Below the pieces are notes generated by a model that was not told the DNA's origin, did not search any database, and worked only from the letters and a program-made list of their open reading frames with translations. 64,000 nt of DNA from Paenibacillus lactis (lineage in GTDB: Bacteria > Bacillota > Bacilli > Paenibacillales > Paenibacillaceae), in NCBI RefSeq assembly GCF_017873605.1, contig NZ_JAGGKI010000006.1:62001-126000 (forward strand), read 5' to 3'. How positions within the stretch are numbered: the first letter of the stretch is position 1; every line of letters starts with the position of its first letter. Of this stretch, positions 42,182 to 49,648 are shown piece by piece. The translations under genes were made by a program, and so were the position numbers.

Positions 42182-42613
42182 GTGACTGATCTTCAATCGC
42201 TGGATCGTTTAGTCGGTACATGGCAAATCAGCGGAGGGGCAGAAGGCACCGTAACCTATGAATGGATGGAAGGCGGATATTTCTTGATACAACGCGTTCA
42301 GCTTATGCAGCATGGACAAGAAGTGAAAGGCATTGAGATTATCGGGCATTTAAAGCCATTTGGCGAAGAACCTAGCCATGACATCAAATCACGGTATTAT
42401 GATACGATGGGCAACACATTCGATTATGTTTACGAAATGGAAGGGGACACGCTAATCATTTGGGCCGGCGAGAAAGGCTCGAATACTTACTTCAAGGGAG
42501 CATTCAGTTCAGACGGGAATACGAATACGGGCGCATGGACCTATCCAGGTGGTGGCGGATATGAATCGTCGATGAGGAGAATTGCGGCTGTTGGGGGGAT
42601 GACAAATGGCTAA
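42182..42613 (+). CDS. DUF1579-like small beta-barrel protein
   Basis: A 143-residue protein with the opening SLDRLVGTWQISGGAEGTVTYEWMEGGYFL and the closing AWTYPGGGGYESSMRRI, which fits small lipocalin-like domains of the DUF1579 group. There is no signal peptide. It starts at GTG behind GAAAGGAG and overlaps the following membrane-protein gene by 8 bases, so they are translationally coupled. The function is unknown. Confidence 0.65.
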   Translation: MTDLQSLDRLVGTWQISGGAEGTVTYEWMEGGYFLIQRVQLMQHGQEVKGIEIIGHLKPFGEEPSHDIKSRYYDTMGNTFDYVYEMEGDTLIIWAGEKGSNTYFKGAFSSDGNTNTGAWTYPGGGGYESSMRRIAAVGGMTNG

Positions 42614-43274
42614 ACTGCTAGTTACAGTAAAACCGGTATCTGCGAATGCTTCCAAATTCGCCTTCGGATCGGTATTATGTGGAACGTTGTTCGTCCTTAT
42701 TCTTGCCAGTCTTCATGTGCTGGAGCCGGAGTTCGATCCTACATGGCGTTTTATTAGCGAATATGCGCTTGGCAGCGTTGGATGGCTCATGCAAGTCGCA
42801 TTTGGATTGTTGGCTGCTGCACAGATTGGCGTTGCAATTTCAATTTTCCCGCAAATTCGCTCCATAACGGGATACATTGGGCTCGCTATCCTTGCTATAA
42901 GCGCGGCTGGCGTCTTGATCGCGGCCGTATTCGTCACCGATCCGATATCCGTGAGCCCGGAGGCTGCAACGTTCAGCGGAAAGATGCATTCCATTGGCGC
43001 CATGCTCGATTATACGCCGGTCGCGGCTCTGCTGCTAAGCCTGGCGTTAACTCGTAGCAAACCATGGAGACCCGTTCGTAAACGGCTGCTCGTTAGCACC
43101 GGGATTGCGCTCGTCGCCATGCTCGCATTCGTCCTGCAAATCCCTCAAGACGGCCGGTTTGGTCCTGATATTCTGGCAGGTCTGTTCGGACGATTCTTGA
43201 TTATTGCCGACATCGCATGGCTCTTGATCGTCGGGGTGCATGCGCTCAAACTCCGCAAGCAGGGAGGGGCATGA
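42606..43274 (+). CDS. DUF998-family membrane protein
   Basis: A 222-residue protein with six predicted helices and the DUF998 pattern: RFISEYALGSVGWLMQVAF near the first loop, and PEAATFSGKMHSIGAMLDYT in the middle. The family's biochemical role is not established. It overlaps the preceding DUF1579-like gene and shares its strong promoter at 41831-41868. Confidence 0.75.
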   Translation: MAKLLVTVKPVSANASKFAFGSVLCGTLFVLILASLHVLEPEFDPTWRFISEYALGSVGWLMQVAFGLLAAAQIGVAISIFPQIRSITGYIGLAILAISAAGVLIAAVFVTDPISVSPEAATFSGKMHSIGAMLDYTPVAALLLSLALTRSKPWRPVRKRLLVSTGIALVAMLAFVLQIPQDGRFGPDILAGLFGRFLIIADIAWLLIVGVHALKLRKQGGA

Positions 43275-43421
43275 GCAAGCTTGGTATCGTTGATACCAAC
43301 GGGAGGCGGAGTTGAGCCGGCGAAAACATCAGCGTTCGCTTGATTGATATCTGCAAAACGATGACCAGACGTTATGTTCATAGCCGCGTTTGTTCTAATA
43401 TAGTTCTATATTTAGATGAAA
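43275..43421. other. Intergenic region with one small hairpin
   Basis: TTGGTATC-GTT-GATACCAA (43281-43299) is a perfect 8-bp hairpin right after the DUF998 gene, without a T-run. No gene is seen. Confidence 0.35.
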
Positions 43422-43469
43422 ACCCAAGTTCATGTACAGTTGACATATCGACAAGAACTTGGGTCTTTT
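43422..43469 (+). terminator. Rho-independent terminator
   Basis: A perfect 10-bp stem (ACCCAAGTTC/GAACTTGGGT) with a 23-base loop is followed by CTTTTG. It probably ends the DUF1579-DUF998 transcript. Confidence 0.65.
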
Positions 43470-43574
43470 GCTATGTCATTATCAAGTTATATGATAGCGG
43501 AATTGCAAAGGGTGGCCTCGCAGTACGATTATTTTTACTCGTTGGGTTGAAATTCCAGCTCAACTTTTTTATAA

Positions 43575-43588
43575 TGAGTAAAAACTCA
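43575..43588. promoter_or_regulatory. TetR-type operator
   Basis: TGAGTAAAAACTCA, an inverted repeat of the TGAGT-N4-ACTCA kind used by many TetR repressors. It lies 22 bases before the TetR start and points to self-control. Confidence 0.6.
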
Positions 43589-43610
43589 CTCAAAAAAAGG
43601 AGTTATGATT

Positions 43611-44222
43611 TTGCCACGTACCAAAGAGCAGTATGAAGAAATGCGGAATGCCACCAGAGACAAGATCCGTTCAGCGGCGATGCAGCTGTTTGTTCATCAA
43701 GGATACGGCTCGACGAGTGTTCAAGACATCGCGGATACGGCTGGCATTAGCATCGGGTTACTGTATCGGCATTACAGGACAAAGGATCAGTTGCTTAACG
43801 AATTGGTCGGCTATGCAGTCGAAGGGTTGAAACGCAATATTCGTTCATTCGAGTCGGATCAATCCCCTAAGCAGTTAATTGCCCGGTTTATCGATGAAGT
43901 TTACACCGACCTGTCGAACGGGGAGGAGCTTGCCAATTTGCTGATCTTAATCAATCAAGCGCTGTTCGCAAGTGCAGGCACGGACTCCCAATTGCATGAG
44001 GAGATTCTCCAGGTCAATGCCAGATTGCTTGATGCAACGGCTCAGCTCATTCGTAAGGGGCAGCAGCTTGGAGAGTTCCGCTTGGGAGATGCAAAAGAGA
44101 TGGCCGTCTATTTTTACGCCTCCATTCAGGGTTTGGCCGAGATGAAAATCCTGCTCAAGAGCAACTTTCAGATGCCCTCGCCGTCAGTCATGACCGCATT
44201 TCTATTTAAGGTAGGGGAGTGA
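43611..44222 (+). CDS. TetR/AcrR-family transcriptional regulator
   Basis: A 203-residue regulator with the N-terminal TetR helix-turn-helix (IRSAAMQLFVHQGYGSTSVQ, DIADTAGISIGLLYRHYRTKDQLLNELV, about 17-65) and an all-helical ligand domain. TTG 43611 lies 8 bases after AAGGAG and gives MPRTKEQYEEMR, a common start of this group; ATG 43605 would be only 2 bases from the site. A GNAT gene follows 4 bases after the stop and is probably co-transcribed. Confidence 0.85.
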   Translation: MPRTKEQYEEMRNATRDKIRSAAMQLFVHQGYGSTSVQDIADTAGISIGLLYRHYRTKDQLLNELVGYAVEGLKRNIRSFESDQSPKQLIARFIDEVYTDLSNGEELANLLILINQALFASAGTDSQLHEEILQVNARLLDATAQLIRKGQQLGEFRLGDAKEMAVYFYASIQGLAEMKILLKSNFQMPSPSVMTAFLFKVGE

Positions 44223-44226
44223 ACCC

Positions 44227-44838
44227 ATGATAACCGTAGTGAAGGCTGATCAAGCGGAGCTGGATGTGAGGCCAGGATTATCGGAGCTATTTGCGGATGG
44301 CTTCAAGGAGTGGCTAGGTTTTTTCTCCAAGGATCCGAAAAAACTTGCTGCAGCGTTCGCCCACATGTTCGTGCTGGATCAATTTTATGTGGCATTACAC
44401 AAGGGGCAAGTGATCGGAATGGCTGCCTGCACGAATGGAACATCACTTTCTGTCAAACTGGATAAACAGGAGCTTCGCAAACATTTAGGCTGGTATAAAG
44501 GCACATTGGCTGGCGTTTTCCTAAAAAAAGAATTTGAAACACCATTTGTTCATCCTTCATCTGGGGCAGGCTCCATCGAATTTGTAGGGACAGCTTCCGA
44601 ATTCAGGGGGCAAGGCGTTGCTACGCAGTTAATTCGTCATATCCTTGAGCATACATCTTATAAGGTTTACTTGATTGAAGAAGTCGCCGATACCAATATG
44701 GCAGCAATAAAGCTCTATAATAAATTAGGCTTCGAGGAATACAAACGCAGGGAAATTCCCAGCCACCGGGCAAAGAAAATCGGAGTCAATCACATCGTCT
44801 CGTTGAGGCTCGGCAAACAGCCGAGCTCAAACGCATAA
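44227..44838 (+). CDS. GNAT family N-acetyltransferase
   Basis: A 203-residue acetyltransferase. The acetyl-CoA loop is VGTASEFRGQGVATQLIRHI (R-G-Q-G-V-A) and the terminal unit VADTNMAAIKLYNKLGFEEY is typical. It stands 4 bases after the TetR gene. Its last codons overlap the remnant of an AraC gene in another frame, so its C terminus may have been changed by a deletion. The substrate is unknown. Confidence 0.8.
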   Translation: MITVVKADQAELDVRPGLSELFADGFKEWLGFFSKDPKKLAAAFAHMFVLDQFYVALHKGQVIGMAACTNGTSLSVKLDKQELRKHLGWYKGTLAGVFLKKEFETPFVHPSSGAGSIEFVGTASEFRGQGVATQLIRHILEHTSYKVYLIEEVADTNMAAIKLYNKLGFEEYKRREIPSHRAKKIGVNHIVSLRLGKQPSSNA

Positions 44839-44966
44839 TCGACGAGCACGGATCGGCACTTTACAAGCCGCAGTGCGTGGGATTTGCGAGCCCAAGCCAG
44901 CTCTTTCGAGCCTTTGCCAAAACAACCGGCATGACGCCGGAACAATACCGGAAAACCCGGCTATGA
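44821..44966 (+). pseudogene. C-terminal remnant of an AraC-family regulator
   Basis: A frame overlapping the end of the GNAT gene reads ELKRIIDEHGSALYKPQCVG, then FASPSQLFRAFAKTTGMTPE, then QYRKTRL and stops at 44966. This is the second helix-turn-helix and tail of an AraC/XylS protein (VGFxSxSxLxRAFxxxxGxTPxxYR). No start codon or first HTH exists, so only about 48 codons survive. It marks a deletion junction between the GNAT gene and the HxlR gene. Confidence 0.8.
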
Positions 44967-44983
44967 TGCATAGAGGTGAGTTT

Positions 44984-45358
44984 ATGATCATTCGTGAAGT
45001 ATGTAACTGCCCGCTGGAGATTGTCCATGACATTATTAAAGGCAAATGGAAGACCATGATCATTTATCAGCTGAAGAACGGGAACACATCCTTAGCGCAG
45101 CTAGAGCGTGAAATTGACCAGATCACCCAAAAAATGCTGCTGCAGCATTTAAGGGAGCTCCAATCTTGCGGAATCGTGGATAAAATCAAAACGGAAGGTT
45201 ATCCGCTGCACGTAGAGTACTATCTCACTGCACGCGGAAGAAGATTGTTAGATGCGGTCTTGATCATGCAAGAGATCGGAATTGAATATATGGTGGAGCT
45301 TGGGCAAACCGAGCTTCTCGATCGAAAAGGCATCCCATACCCACAAAAAAGTGGGTAA
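44984..45358 (+). CDS. HxlR-family transcriptional regulator
   Basis: A 124-residue winged-helix protein with the HxlR pattern: CPLEIVHDIIKGKWKTMIIYQL, GNTSLAQLEREIDQITQKML, LQHLRELQSCGIVDKI, and HVEYYLTARGRRLLDAVLIM. The conserved N-terminal Cys (CNCPLE) is the redox- or aldehyde-sensing position in this family. ATG 44984 follows GAGGTGAG. The isochorismatase-type hydrolase gene 61 bases downstream is its likely target. Confidence 0.85.
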   Translation: MIIREVCNCPLEIVHDIIKGKWKTMIIYQLKNGNTSLAQLEREIDQITQKMLLQHLRELQSCGIVDKIKTEGYPLHVEYYLTARGRRLLDAVLIMQEIGIEYMVELGQTELLDRKGIPYPQKSG

Positions 45359-45390
45359 TTCACGGGTGGTAATTCCCGATATTATAATAC

Positions 45391-45407
45391 CTTTACTACG
45401 AGTAAAG
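45391..45407. promoter_or_regulatory. Operator candidate ahead of the cysteine hydrolase gene
   Basis: CTTTACT-ACG-AGTAAAG, a perfect 7-bp inverted repeat, lies just before the ribosome binding site and just after TATTATAAT (a -10 candidate). A direct repeat of GGTAATTC (near 45353 and 45367) lies upstream. The HxlR protein encoded directly upstream is the obvious candidate to bind here. Confidence 0.5.
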
Positions 45408-45419
45408 GAGACATGAACG

Positions 45420-45968
45420 ATGAATACAGCTTTAGTAATTGTCGACATTCAGAACGATTATTTCAAGGGAGGGAGAAATGAGCTGTACAATTCCGATGAA
45501 GCAGCTGCCCGCGCTCAAGAGGCATTGACGCTGTTCCGGGAAAAGAATTTACCCATTGTCCATATTCAGTGCATCCTGCTAGATGAACACGCAACATTCT
45601 TTCTTCCCGGTACGGAAGGGATTAACATTCATGCAGCAGTAGCTCCCCGGTCAGACGAAAAAGTGATTGTAAAACATACCCCTGACAGCTTCTATCAAAC
45701 GGAACTGCAGCAGCATCTTGAATCCATTCAGGCCAAGCGGTTAGTCGTATGCGGCATGATGAGCCACATCTGTATTGATTCTACCGTGAGAAGCGCAAGT
45801 CGCTTGGGCTATGAAGTATTGTTGCTGAGCGATGCATGTGCGACCAGGGATATAGAATGGGACGGAACCGTGATCCCAGCCCAAACCGTTCATCAAACAT
45901 TTATGGCATCCTTACAAGATACCTTTGCGCAAGTAAGGAATACTAGCAGTCTGAACGAGCTGATTTGA
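45420..45968 (+). CDS. Isochorismatase-family cysteine hydrolase
   Basis: A 182-residue hydrolase. The catalytic triad of the family is visible: Asp9 in VIVDIQNDYF, Lys85 in VKHTPDSF and Cys118 in CGMMSHICIDST. HICIDSTVRSA and LSDACATRD are the typical following motifs. Family members hydrolyse amides or N-carbamoyl groups, for example nicotinamidase. The preceding HxlR gene suggests induction by a reactive or aromatic compound. AAAGGAG lies ahead of ATG. Confidence 0.85.
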   Translation: MNTALVIVDIQNDYFKGGRNELYNSDEAAARAQEALTLFREKNLPIVHIQCILLDEHATFFLPGTEGINIHAAVAPRSDEKVIVKHTPDSFYQTELQQHLESIQAKRLVVCGMMSHICIDSTVRSASRLGYEVLLLSDACATRDIEWDGTVIPAQTVHQTFMASLQDTFAQVRNTSSLNELI

Positions 45969-46032
45969 TTAAGGCTATGTCCTATAAGGACATGGAAGAG
46001 CTCATGAACAATTGAAATGATAAATGATATAC

Positions 46033-46069
46033 ATAAGCCGCTGATCCTGGATCAGTGGTTTTATGTTTT
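46033..46069 (+). terminator. Rho-independent terminator
   Basis: The arms ATAAGCCGCTGATCC and GGATCAGTGGTTTTAT (one bulge, G-T pairs) form a long stem followed by GTTTTC, 65 bases after the hydrolase gene. Confidence 0.6.
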
Positions 46070-46153
46070 CTGGAAATTCTAGCGAATCTTCATTCCCTTA
46101 CAGCCATGATATGCTAGACTACTCATATACCACTATTTAGGAGTCCGAGATGA

Positions 46154-46831
46154 ATGAAGACATTCACGATTTTGTATATTGAAGACGATCAGGAGATCGG
46201 TGCCTGGTCCAGAGACTTTTTAAGCGGGCACGGCTATGAGGTCATATGGAAGACATCCGGTTATGACGTAGAGGAAGCATTAGAACGCTGTGATTTGGTT
46301 ATCGTCGACATAATGCTGCCGGGCTTGGATGGCTTTACGGTCGGTCAACGGATCAAGCGGCAGAGGCCAGAGCTGCCCATAATGATGCTAACGGCGAGAA
46401 CGGCCATTGAGGATAAGCTTACGGGCTTGTCTTTTGCCGATGATTATATGACGAAGCCATACCATCCGGATGAGCTGCTGGCCCGCATTCAAGTGCTTCT
46501 TAGACGCACGGGCGTTTCGGAACCGGAACTTCTTCAGATCCGTCATTTAACGATCGACCGGAATCGTAACCGGATATGGCACACGGAATCGAAGGATGAG
46601 ATTGTGCTGACAGGTAAGCAATTTCATATTTTTATGTATTTCCTTGACCATTTGAATCACATTTTAACGCAGAAGCAGATTTATGAAGCGATATGGGGCG
46701 AACCGCATTTGGCGGGGGATAAAACATTAACGGTCCATATTCGCCATTTGCGGGAGAAAATCGAACAGGATCCGGCTTCTCCCCAAATTATCGAGACCAT
46801 CCGCGGCGTCGGATACCGGGTGCGGGCATGA
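46154..46831 (+). CDS. OmpR/PhoB-family response regulator
   Basis: A 225-residue regulator with receiver domain (1-118; acidic pair YIEDDQE, phospho-acceptor Asp52 in VIVDIMLPGLDG, Thr in MMLTART, Lys in YMTKPYHP) and C-terminal winged helix (about 130-224, EIVLTGKQFHIFMYFLDHL, AGDKTLTVHIRHLREKIE, IETIRGVGYRVRA). It overlaps the sensor-kinase gene by 4 bases. AGGAG lies ahead of the start. Confidence 0.9.
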   Translation: MKTFTILYIEDDQEIGAWSRDFLSGHGYEVIWKTSGYDVEEALERCDLVIVDIMLPGLDGFTVGQRIKRQRPELPIMMLTARTAIEDKLTGLSFADDYMTKPYHPDELLARIQVLLRRTGVSEPELLQIRHLTIDRNRNRIWHTESKDEIVLTGKQFHIFMYFLDHLNHILTQKQIYEAIWGEPHLAGDKTLTVHIRHLREKIEQDPASPQIIETIRGVGYRVRA

Positions 46832-48168
46832 AAATCCGAGGCTCGTTAATGACAAAGTACCTGATCCTCATTATGACCGCTATGCTGCTTTGGCCGGTCA
46901 TTCCCGCGATGTTTTATTTTCCGGGCTATCTCCTTAGCAATCATCCGATTTACCGTCCGGAAGAAATCACCCGTATATGGCAGCAAGAGGCCATGAAGCT
47001 GAACGGGACGGATCGGGATACGATCCTTAACCGCTTGGCCGAGTTGAATGAGGAGTTTCCGGATGCCGAAATATTCTGGGTTGATCCGTCGGGCAAAACG
47101 CAGGCGGTCCAAGACCTTTCGGATGATACACCAGCGCAGTGGGATTATGAGGATGTGCTCTCACTTCAGATGCAAGGACATAAACCAGGATCGTTTACCT
47201 TAGCCTCGCTGATCGGTGGCGATCCCAAGCAAGGGTTTATGGTCATGCGGCTCCCTGAATCCCATATCCTATCAGCAGAGATGTCGCTCGCGGGAAATTT
47301 GCCGCTGATCCTTTTGTTTTTCATAATTTGTCTCTGCTTCGTGGGGCTGTCTTGGCTATTCTTCGTTAAGCTTCGCAAAAGACTGATCAAGCTGCAGTCA
47401 GCGATGAGCGTTAGCGGGAAGAATGAAATTCCGAATGAGGTCACGATTAGCAAAAAAGACGAAATCGGAGAGCTCGAAGGAGCCTTTAACCGCATGGTGC
47501 GGGAACTCAGGGAAAGTCAACAGCGGGAGCGGGAAGAGGAAGATTTGCGCAAGCAATTCATTTCAAACGTGTCCCATGATCTTCGCACCCCATTGACCGT
47601 CATCCGCCAGCATATCCATACGGTTCGCAATAACCCGGAATCCTCCCATGGGCAAACGTCGCTTTCCATCATTGAAAGGAAGCTGAATGAAGTCGATAAG
47701 CTGATGGATAATCTCCTGTCCTATTCGCTGCTGTCGGCAGGGAAGTATCCCATAAGCATGCAGCCCGTCGATATAACGGAGGAGGTCCGGAATCGAGTGG
47801 CCGAATGGTATCCTGTATTTGAAGCAAAGGATTTCGAGGTTCAGGTCGAGCTCCCTGACGAGCCGGTGATCTGGGCTGCGGATCCCATGTGGCTGCATCG
47901 GATTCTCGACAATGTGTTTCAAAACGTGGTGCGTCACGCCGGAGCGGGCCGGTACATCGCGGTTCATATGACGGATGGTCAGAAAAGTCAGAAGCAGACT
48001 CTCATTATTAGAGACAGAGGTCCCGGAATAAGCAATAAGACTCTTGAGAAAGGCGCCGGTATTGGTTTATCCATCGTTTCGCTGATGACCAAGGAGATGG
48101 GAATGCAGTGGGAAATGGAATCCAGCTCCACGGGGTGTACGTTTTCCATTTGGAAAGAAACGAAATAG
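46828..48168 (+). CDS. Membrane sensor histidine kinase
   Basis: A 446-residue kinase with two membrane helices (about 8-32 and 158-182) around an extracellular sensor of some 125 residues. HAMP (about 183-235), HisKA with the phospho-accepting His250 in FISNVSHDLRTPLTVIRQHI, and HATPase_c (N box DNVFQNVVRHAG, G1 DRGPGI, G2 GAGIGLSIV) follow. It phosphorylates the overlapping response regulator. The signal is unknown. A terminator follows, so the membrane-protein gene downstream has its own promoter. Confidence 0.9.
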   Translation: MKIRGSLMTKYLILIMTAMLLWPVIPAMFYFPGYLLSNHPIYRPEEITRIWQQEAMKLNGTDRDTILNRLAELNEEFPDAEIFWVDPSGKTQAVQDLSDDTPAQWDYEDVLSLQMQGHKPGSFTLASLIGGDPKQGFMVMRLPESHILSAEMSLAGNLPLILLFFIICLCFVGLSWLFFVKLRKRLIKLQSAMSVSGKNEIPNEVTISKKDEIGELEGAFNRMVRELRESQQREREEEDLRKQFISNVSHDLRTPLTVIRQHIHTVRNNPESSHGQTSLSIIERKLNEVDKLMDNLLSYSLLSAGKYPISMQPVDITEEVRNRVAEWYPVFEAKDFEVQVELPDEPVIWAADPMWLHRILDNVFQNVVRHAGAGRYIAVHMTDGQKSQKQTLIIRDRGPGISNKTLEKGAGIGLSIVSLMTKEMGMQWEMESSSTGCTFSIWKETK

Positions 48169-48238
48169 CTAACAGATTGGGTACGGAAGACAAGGCCTGC
48201 TTAAGAGAGCCTTAAGAATGCCGACTTTTTTGACATTG

Positions 48239-48287
48239 AAGCTGCTTATAAGTCGTTTGTGATGACTTGCAAGCAGCTTTTTTTATG
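48239..48287 (+). terminator. Rho-independent terminator
   Basis: The outer arms AAGCTGCTT and AAGCAGCTT and inner arms TAAGTCG and TGACTTG form a long stem followed by seven T residues, 70 bases after the kinase gene. Confidence 0.85.
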
Positions 48288-48331
48288 CATCTCGATGATG
48301 CGAGAGCGCTGTGAACCTTATGATGCAATTA

Positions 48332-48348
48332 TTAACCTAATCTTAACC
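48332..48348 (+). promoter_or_regulatory. Direct-repeat response-regulator box
   Basis: TTAACC occurs twice with an exact 11-bp period (48332-48337 and 48343-48348), the layout of OmpR/PhoB-type binding boxes. It lies about 10 bases ahead of a weak -35 (TTTACT, 48359-48364), and TAGAAT (48380-48385) serves as -10. The gene controlled would be the membrane protein at 48428. Confidence 0.5.
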
Positions 48349-48427
48349 TTGGGGTCGCTTTACTTTTCGATTCGGGAGATAGAATGGGATACACAATTAG
48401 CGTGTGTAAGGAGGTAAGTGATCCAGC

Positions 48428-49426
48428 ATGAGGTATGATCGCACAACAGCTTTGAAAGAGAGGCAGGTTTCACAATGGTCAACCATGAGGCGCAGATATG
48501 GCTATGGAGCTGCCATATCGGTGATGCCGTATTTTCTGATTAAAATCGCTTGGACGCTAGGGCTATTCATTCCGACTGAACAAATGGGCGACACCAGTTG
48601 GCGAGCAATCAACGCAGCTACCGCCATAATAGCAGCGATCGGAATCCTGCTTGCATTAGCATTCAGCATGCCCTGGGGGGCGCGTCTGCCTGCATGGCTG
48701 GTTGCCATCCCTGTATGGATAGGTACCGGTCTGCTCGTTCCTATGCTGCTCTTGGCTCCGGTACTGGGCCCGGCTGCCATGCTTCGGGATCAGGAGGCAG
48801 GTGCCGCCGGCGTATGGGCCTTGGAACAATTATTCGTTATGCTATCGCTGGTTGGCGTCAGCATTTGCCTTCCGCTCGCCATGGCAGGATATGCAAGGTC
48901 ACGCTGGCCGGAGGCTTTCGGCAATTCGATGGATTATAGCCAATTGCCCGGGAATACCTTGAGGCTGCAGCAAATCATGGGGAGACTTGTTGGCATAGGA
49001 TGTATCCTGCTTGGCATGATCAAGGTATTCTGGGCGGCGGGAGGGACGATCGGCATTGATCCGGCCAGATTGGAAGAGCGCGACATGTGGTGGCATCTGC
49101 TGACGTTAAGCACGGGCGCATGGTCCTTCGCCGGAGCATGGGGATTAATTGTCCTTACTTCCCGCAGCAGATCACGGCGGTTTGTCCCCCGGATGGCAGC
49201 CGTATGGGTATCTTCAGGCATGTTATTTTCGTATAATCTCTTCTCTGCGATTCGCACGGATTCCCAGCTCTCACCTGAGCACCCGGTGCTTCGGATGCTG
49301 ACCACGCAGGCCGGGATCATCTTCGGCATCGTGATGGGAATGATGCTTGTATTGGTGCTGCATGATCGGCGGCAAGCCATGAGTGAACAGCATCAGGTTC
49401 TATCGAGTGAAAATGAAGCGATCTAA
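48428..49426 (+). CDS. Polytopic membrane protein, probable two-component target
   Basis: A 332-residue protein with about eight predicted membrane helices (for example AINAATAIIAAIGILLALAF, WLVAIPVWIGTGLLVPMLLL, GIIFGIVMGMMLVLVLHD) and short charged ends. No known family is recognised and there is no signal peptide. The start sits behind AAGGAGG. It follows the two-component genes and has a response-regulator-like direct repeat in its promoter, so it is probably the output of that system, perhaps in envelope stress or resistance. Confidence 0.65.
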   Translation: MRYDRTTALKERQVSQWSTMRRRYGYGAAISVMPYFLIKIAWTLGLFIPTEQMGDTSWRAINAATAIIAAIGILLALAFSMPWGARLPAWLVAIPVWIGTGLLVPMLLLAPVLGPAAMLRDQEAGAAGVWALEQLFVMLSLVGVSICLPLAMAGYARSRWPEAFGNSMDYSQLPGNTLRLQQIMGRLVGIGCILLGMIKVFWAAGGTIGIDPARLEERDMWWHLLTLSTGAWSFAGAWGLIVLTSRSRSRRFVPRMAAVWVSSGMLFSYNLFSAIRTDSQLSPEHPVLRMLTTQAGIIFGIVMGMMLVLVLHDRRQAMSEQHQVLSSENEAI

Positions 49427-49444
49427 CACTTTCGTGCGCTAGAG

Positions 49445-49481
49445 AAGCTGGTGGCCTCGTCAAGGTTACCAGCTTTTTTAT
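49445..49481 (+). terminator. Rho-independent terminator
   Basis: The arms AAGCTGGT and ACCAGCTT enclose a 15-base loop and are followed by a T-run. Confidence 0.85.
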
Positions 49482-49504
49482 GTTCGGAAGTCTTTTGACT
49501 CTTT

Positions 49505-49601
49505 TGCACACTTTGCACTTTCTTTAAGAATGCCGATCGCCACGGCTCTTTCAGCCTTCAAAAATGTCTCATTGCCGGAAAAGAAAGCGCTGCTGCATAA
49601 T
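49505..49601 (+). promoter_or_regulatory. Promoter of the importer operon with paired TGCA elements
   Basis: TTGCCG (49572-49577), 18 bases and CATAAT (49596-49601) form the promoter. TTGCAC occurs twice upstream (49504-49509 and 49513-49518); the first TGCA begins exactly 67 bases ahead of the -35 box. AGAAAGCGCTGCTG (49582-49595) inside the spacer resembles a cre site. The same arrangement recurs at 56000-56095. Confidence 0.6.
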
Positions 49602-49648
49602 AAGGCCACACCGCTCGCGAGGCGATGAACGACATATGGAGGTGGATG

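Noticed and set aside
43281..43299. TTGGTATC-GTT-GATACCAA hairpin after the DUF998 gene
   Set aside because: No T-run, no adjacent promoter and no second copy, so neither terminator nor operator can be argued.
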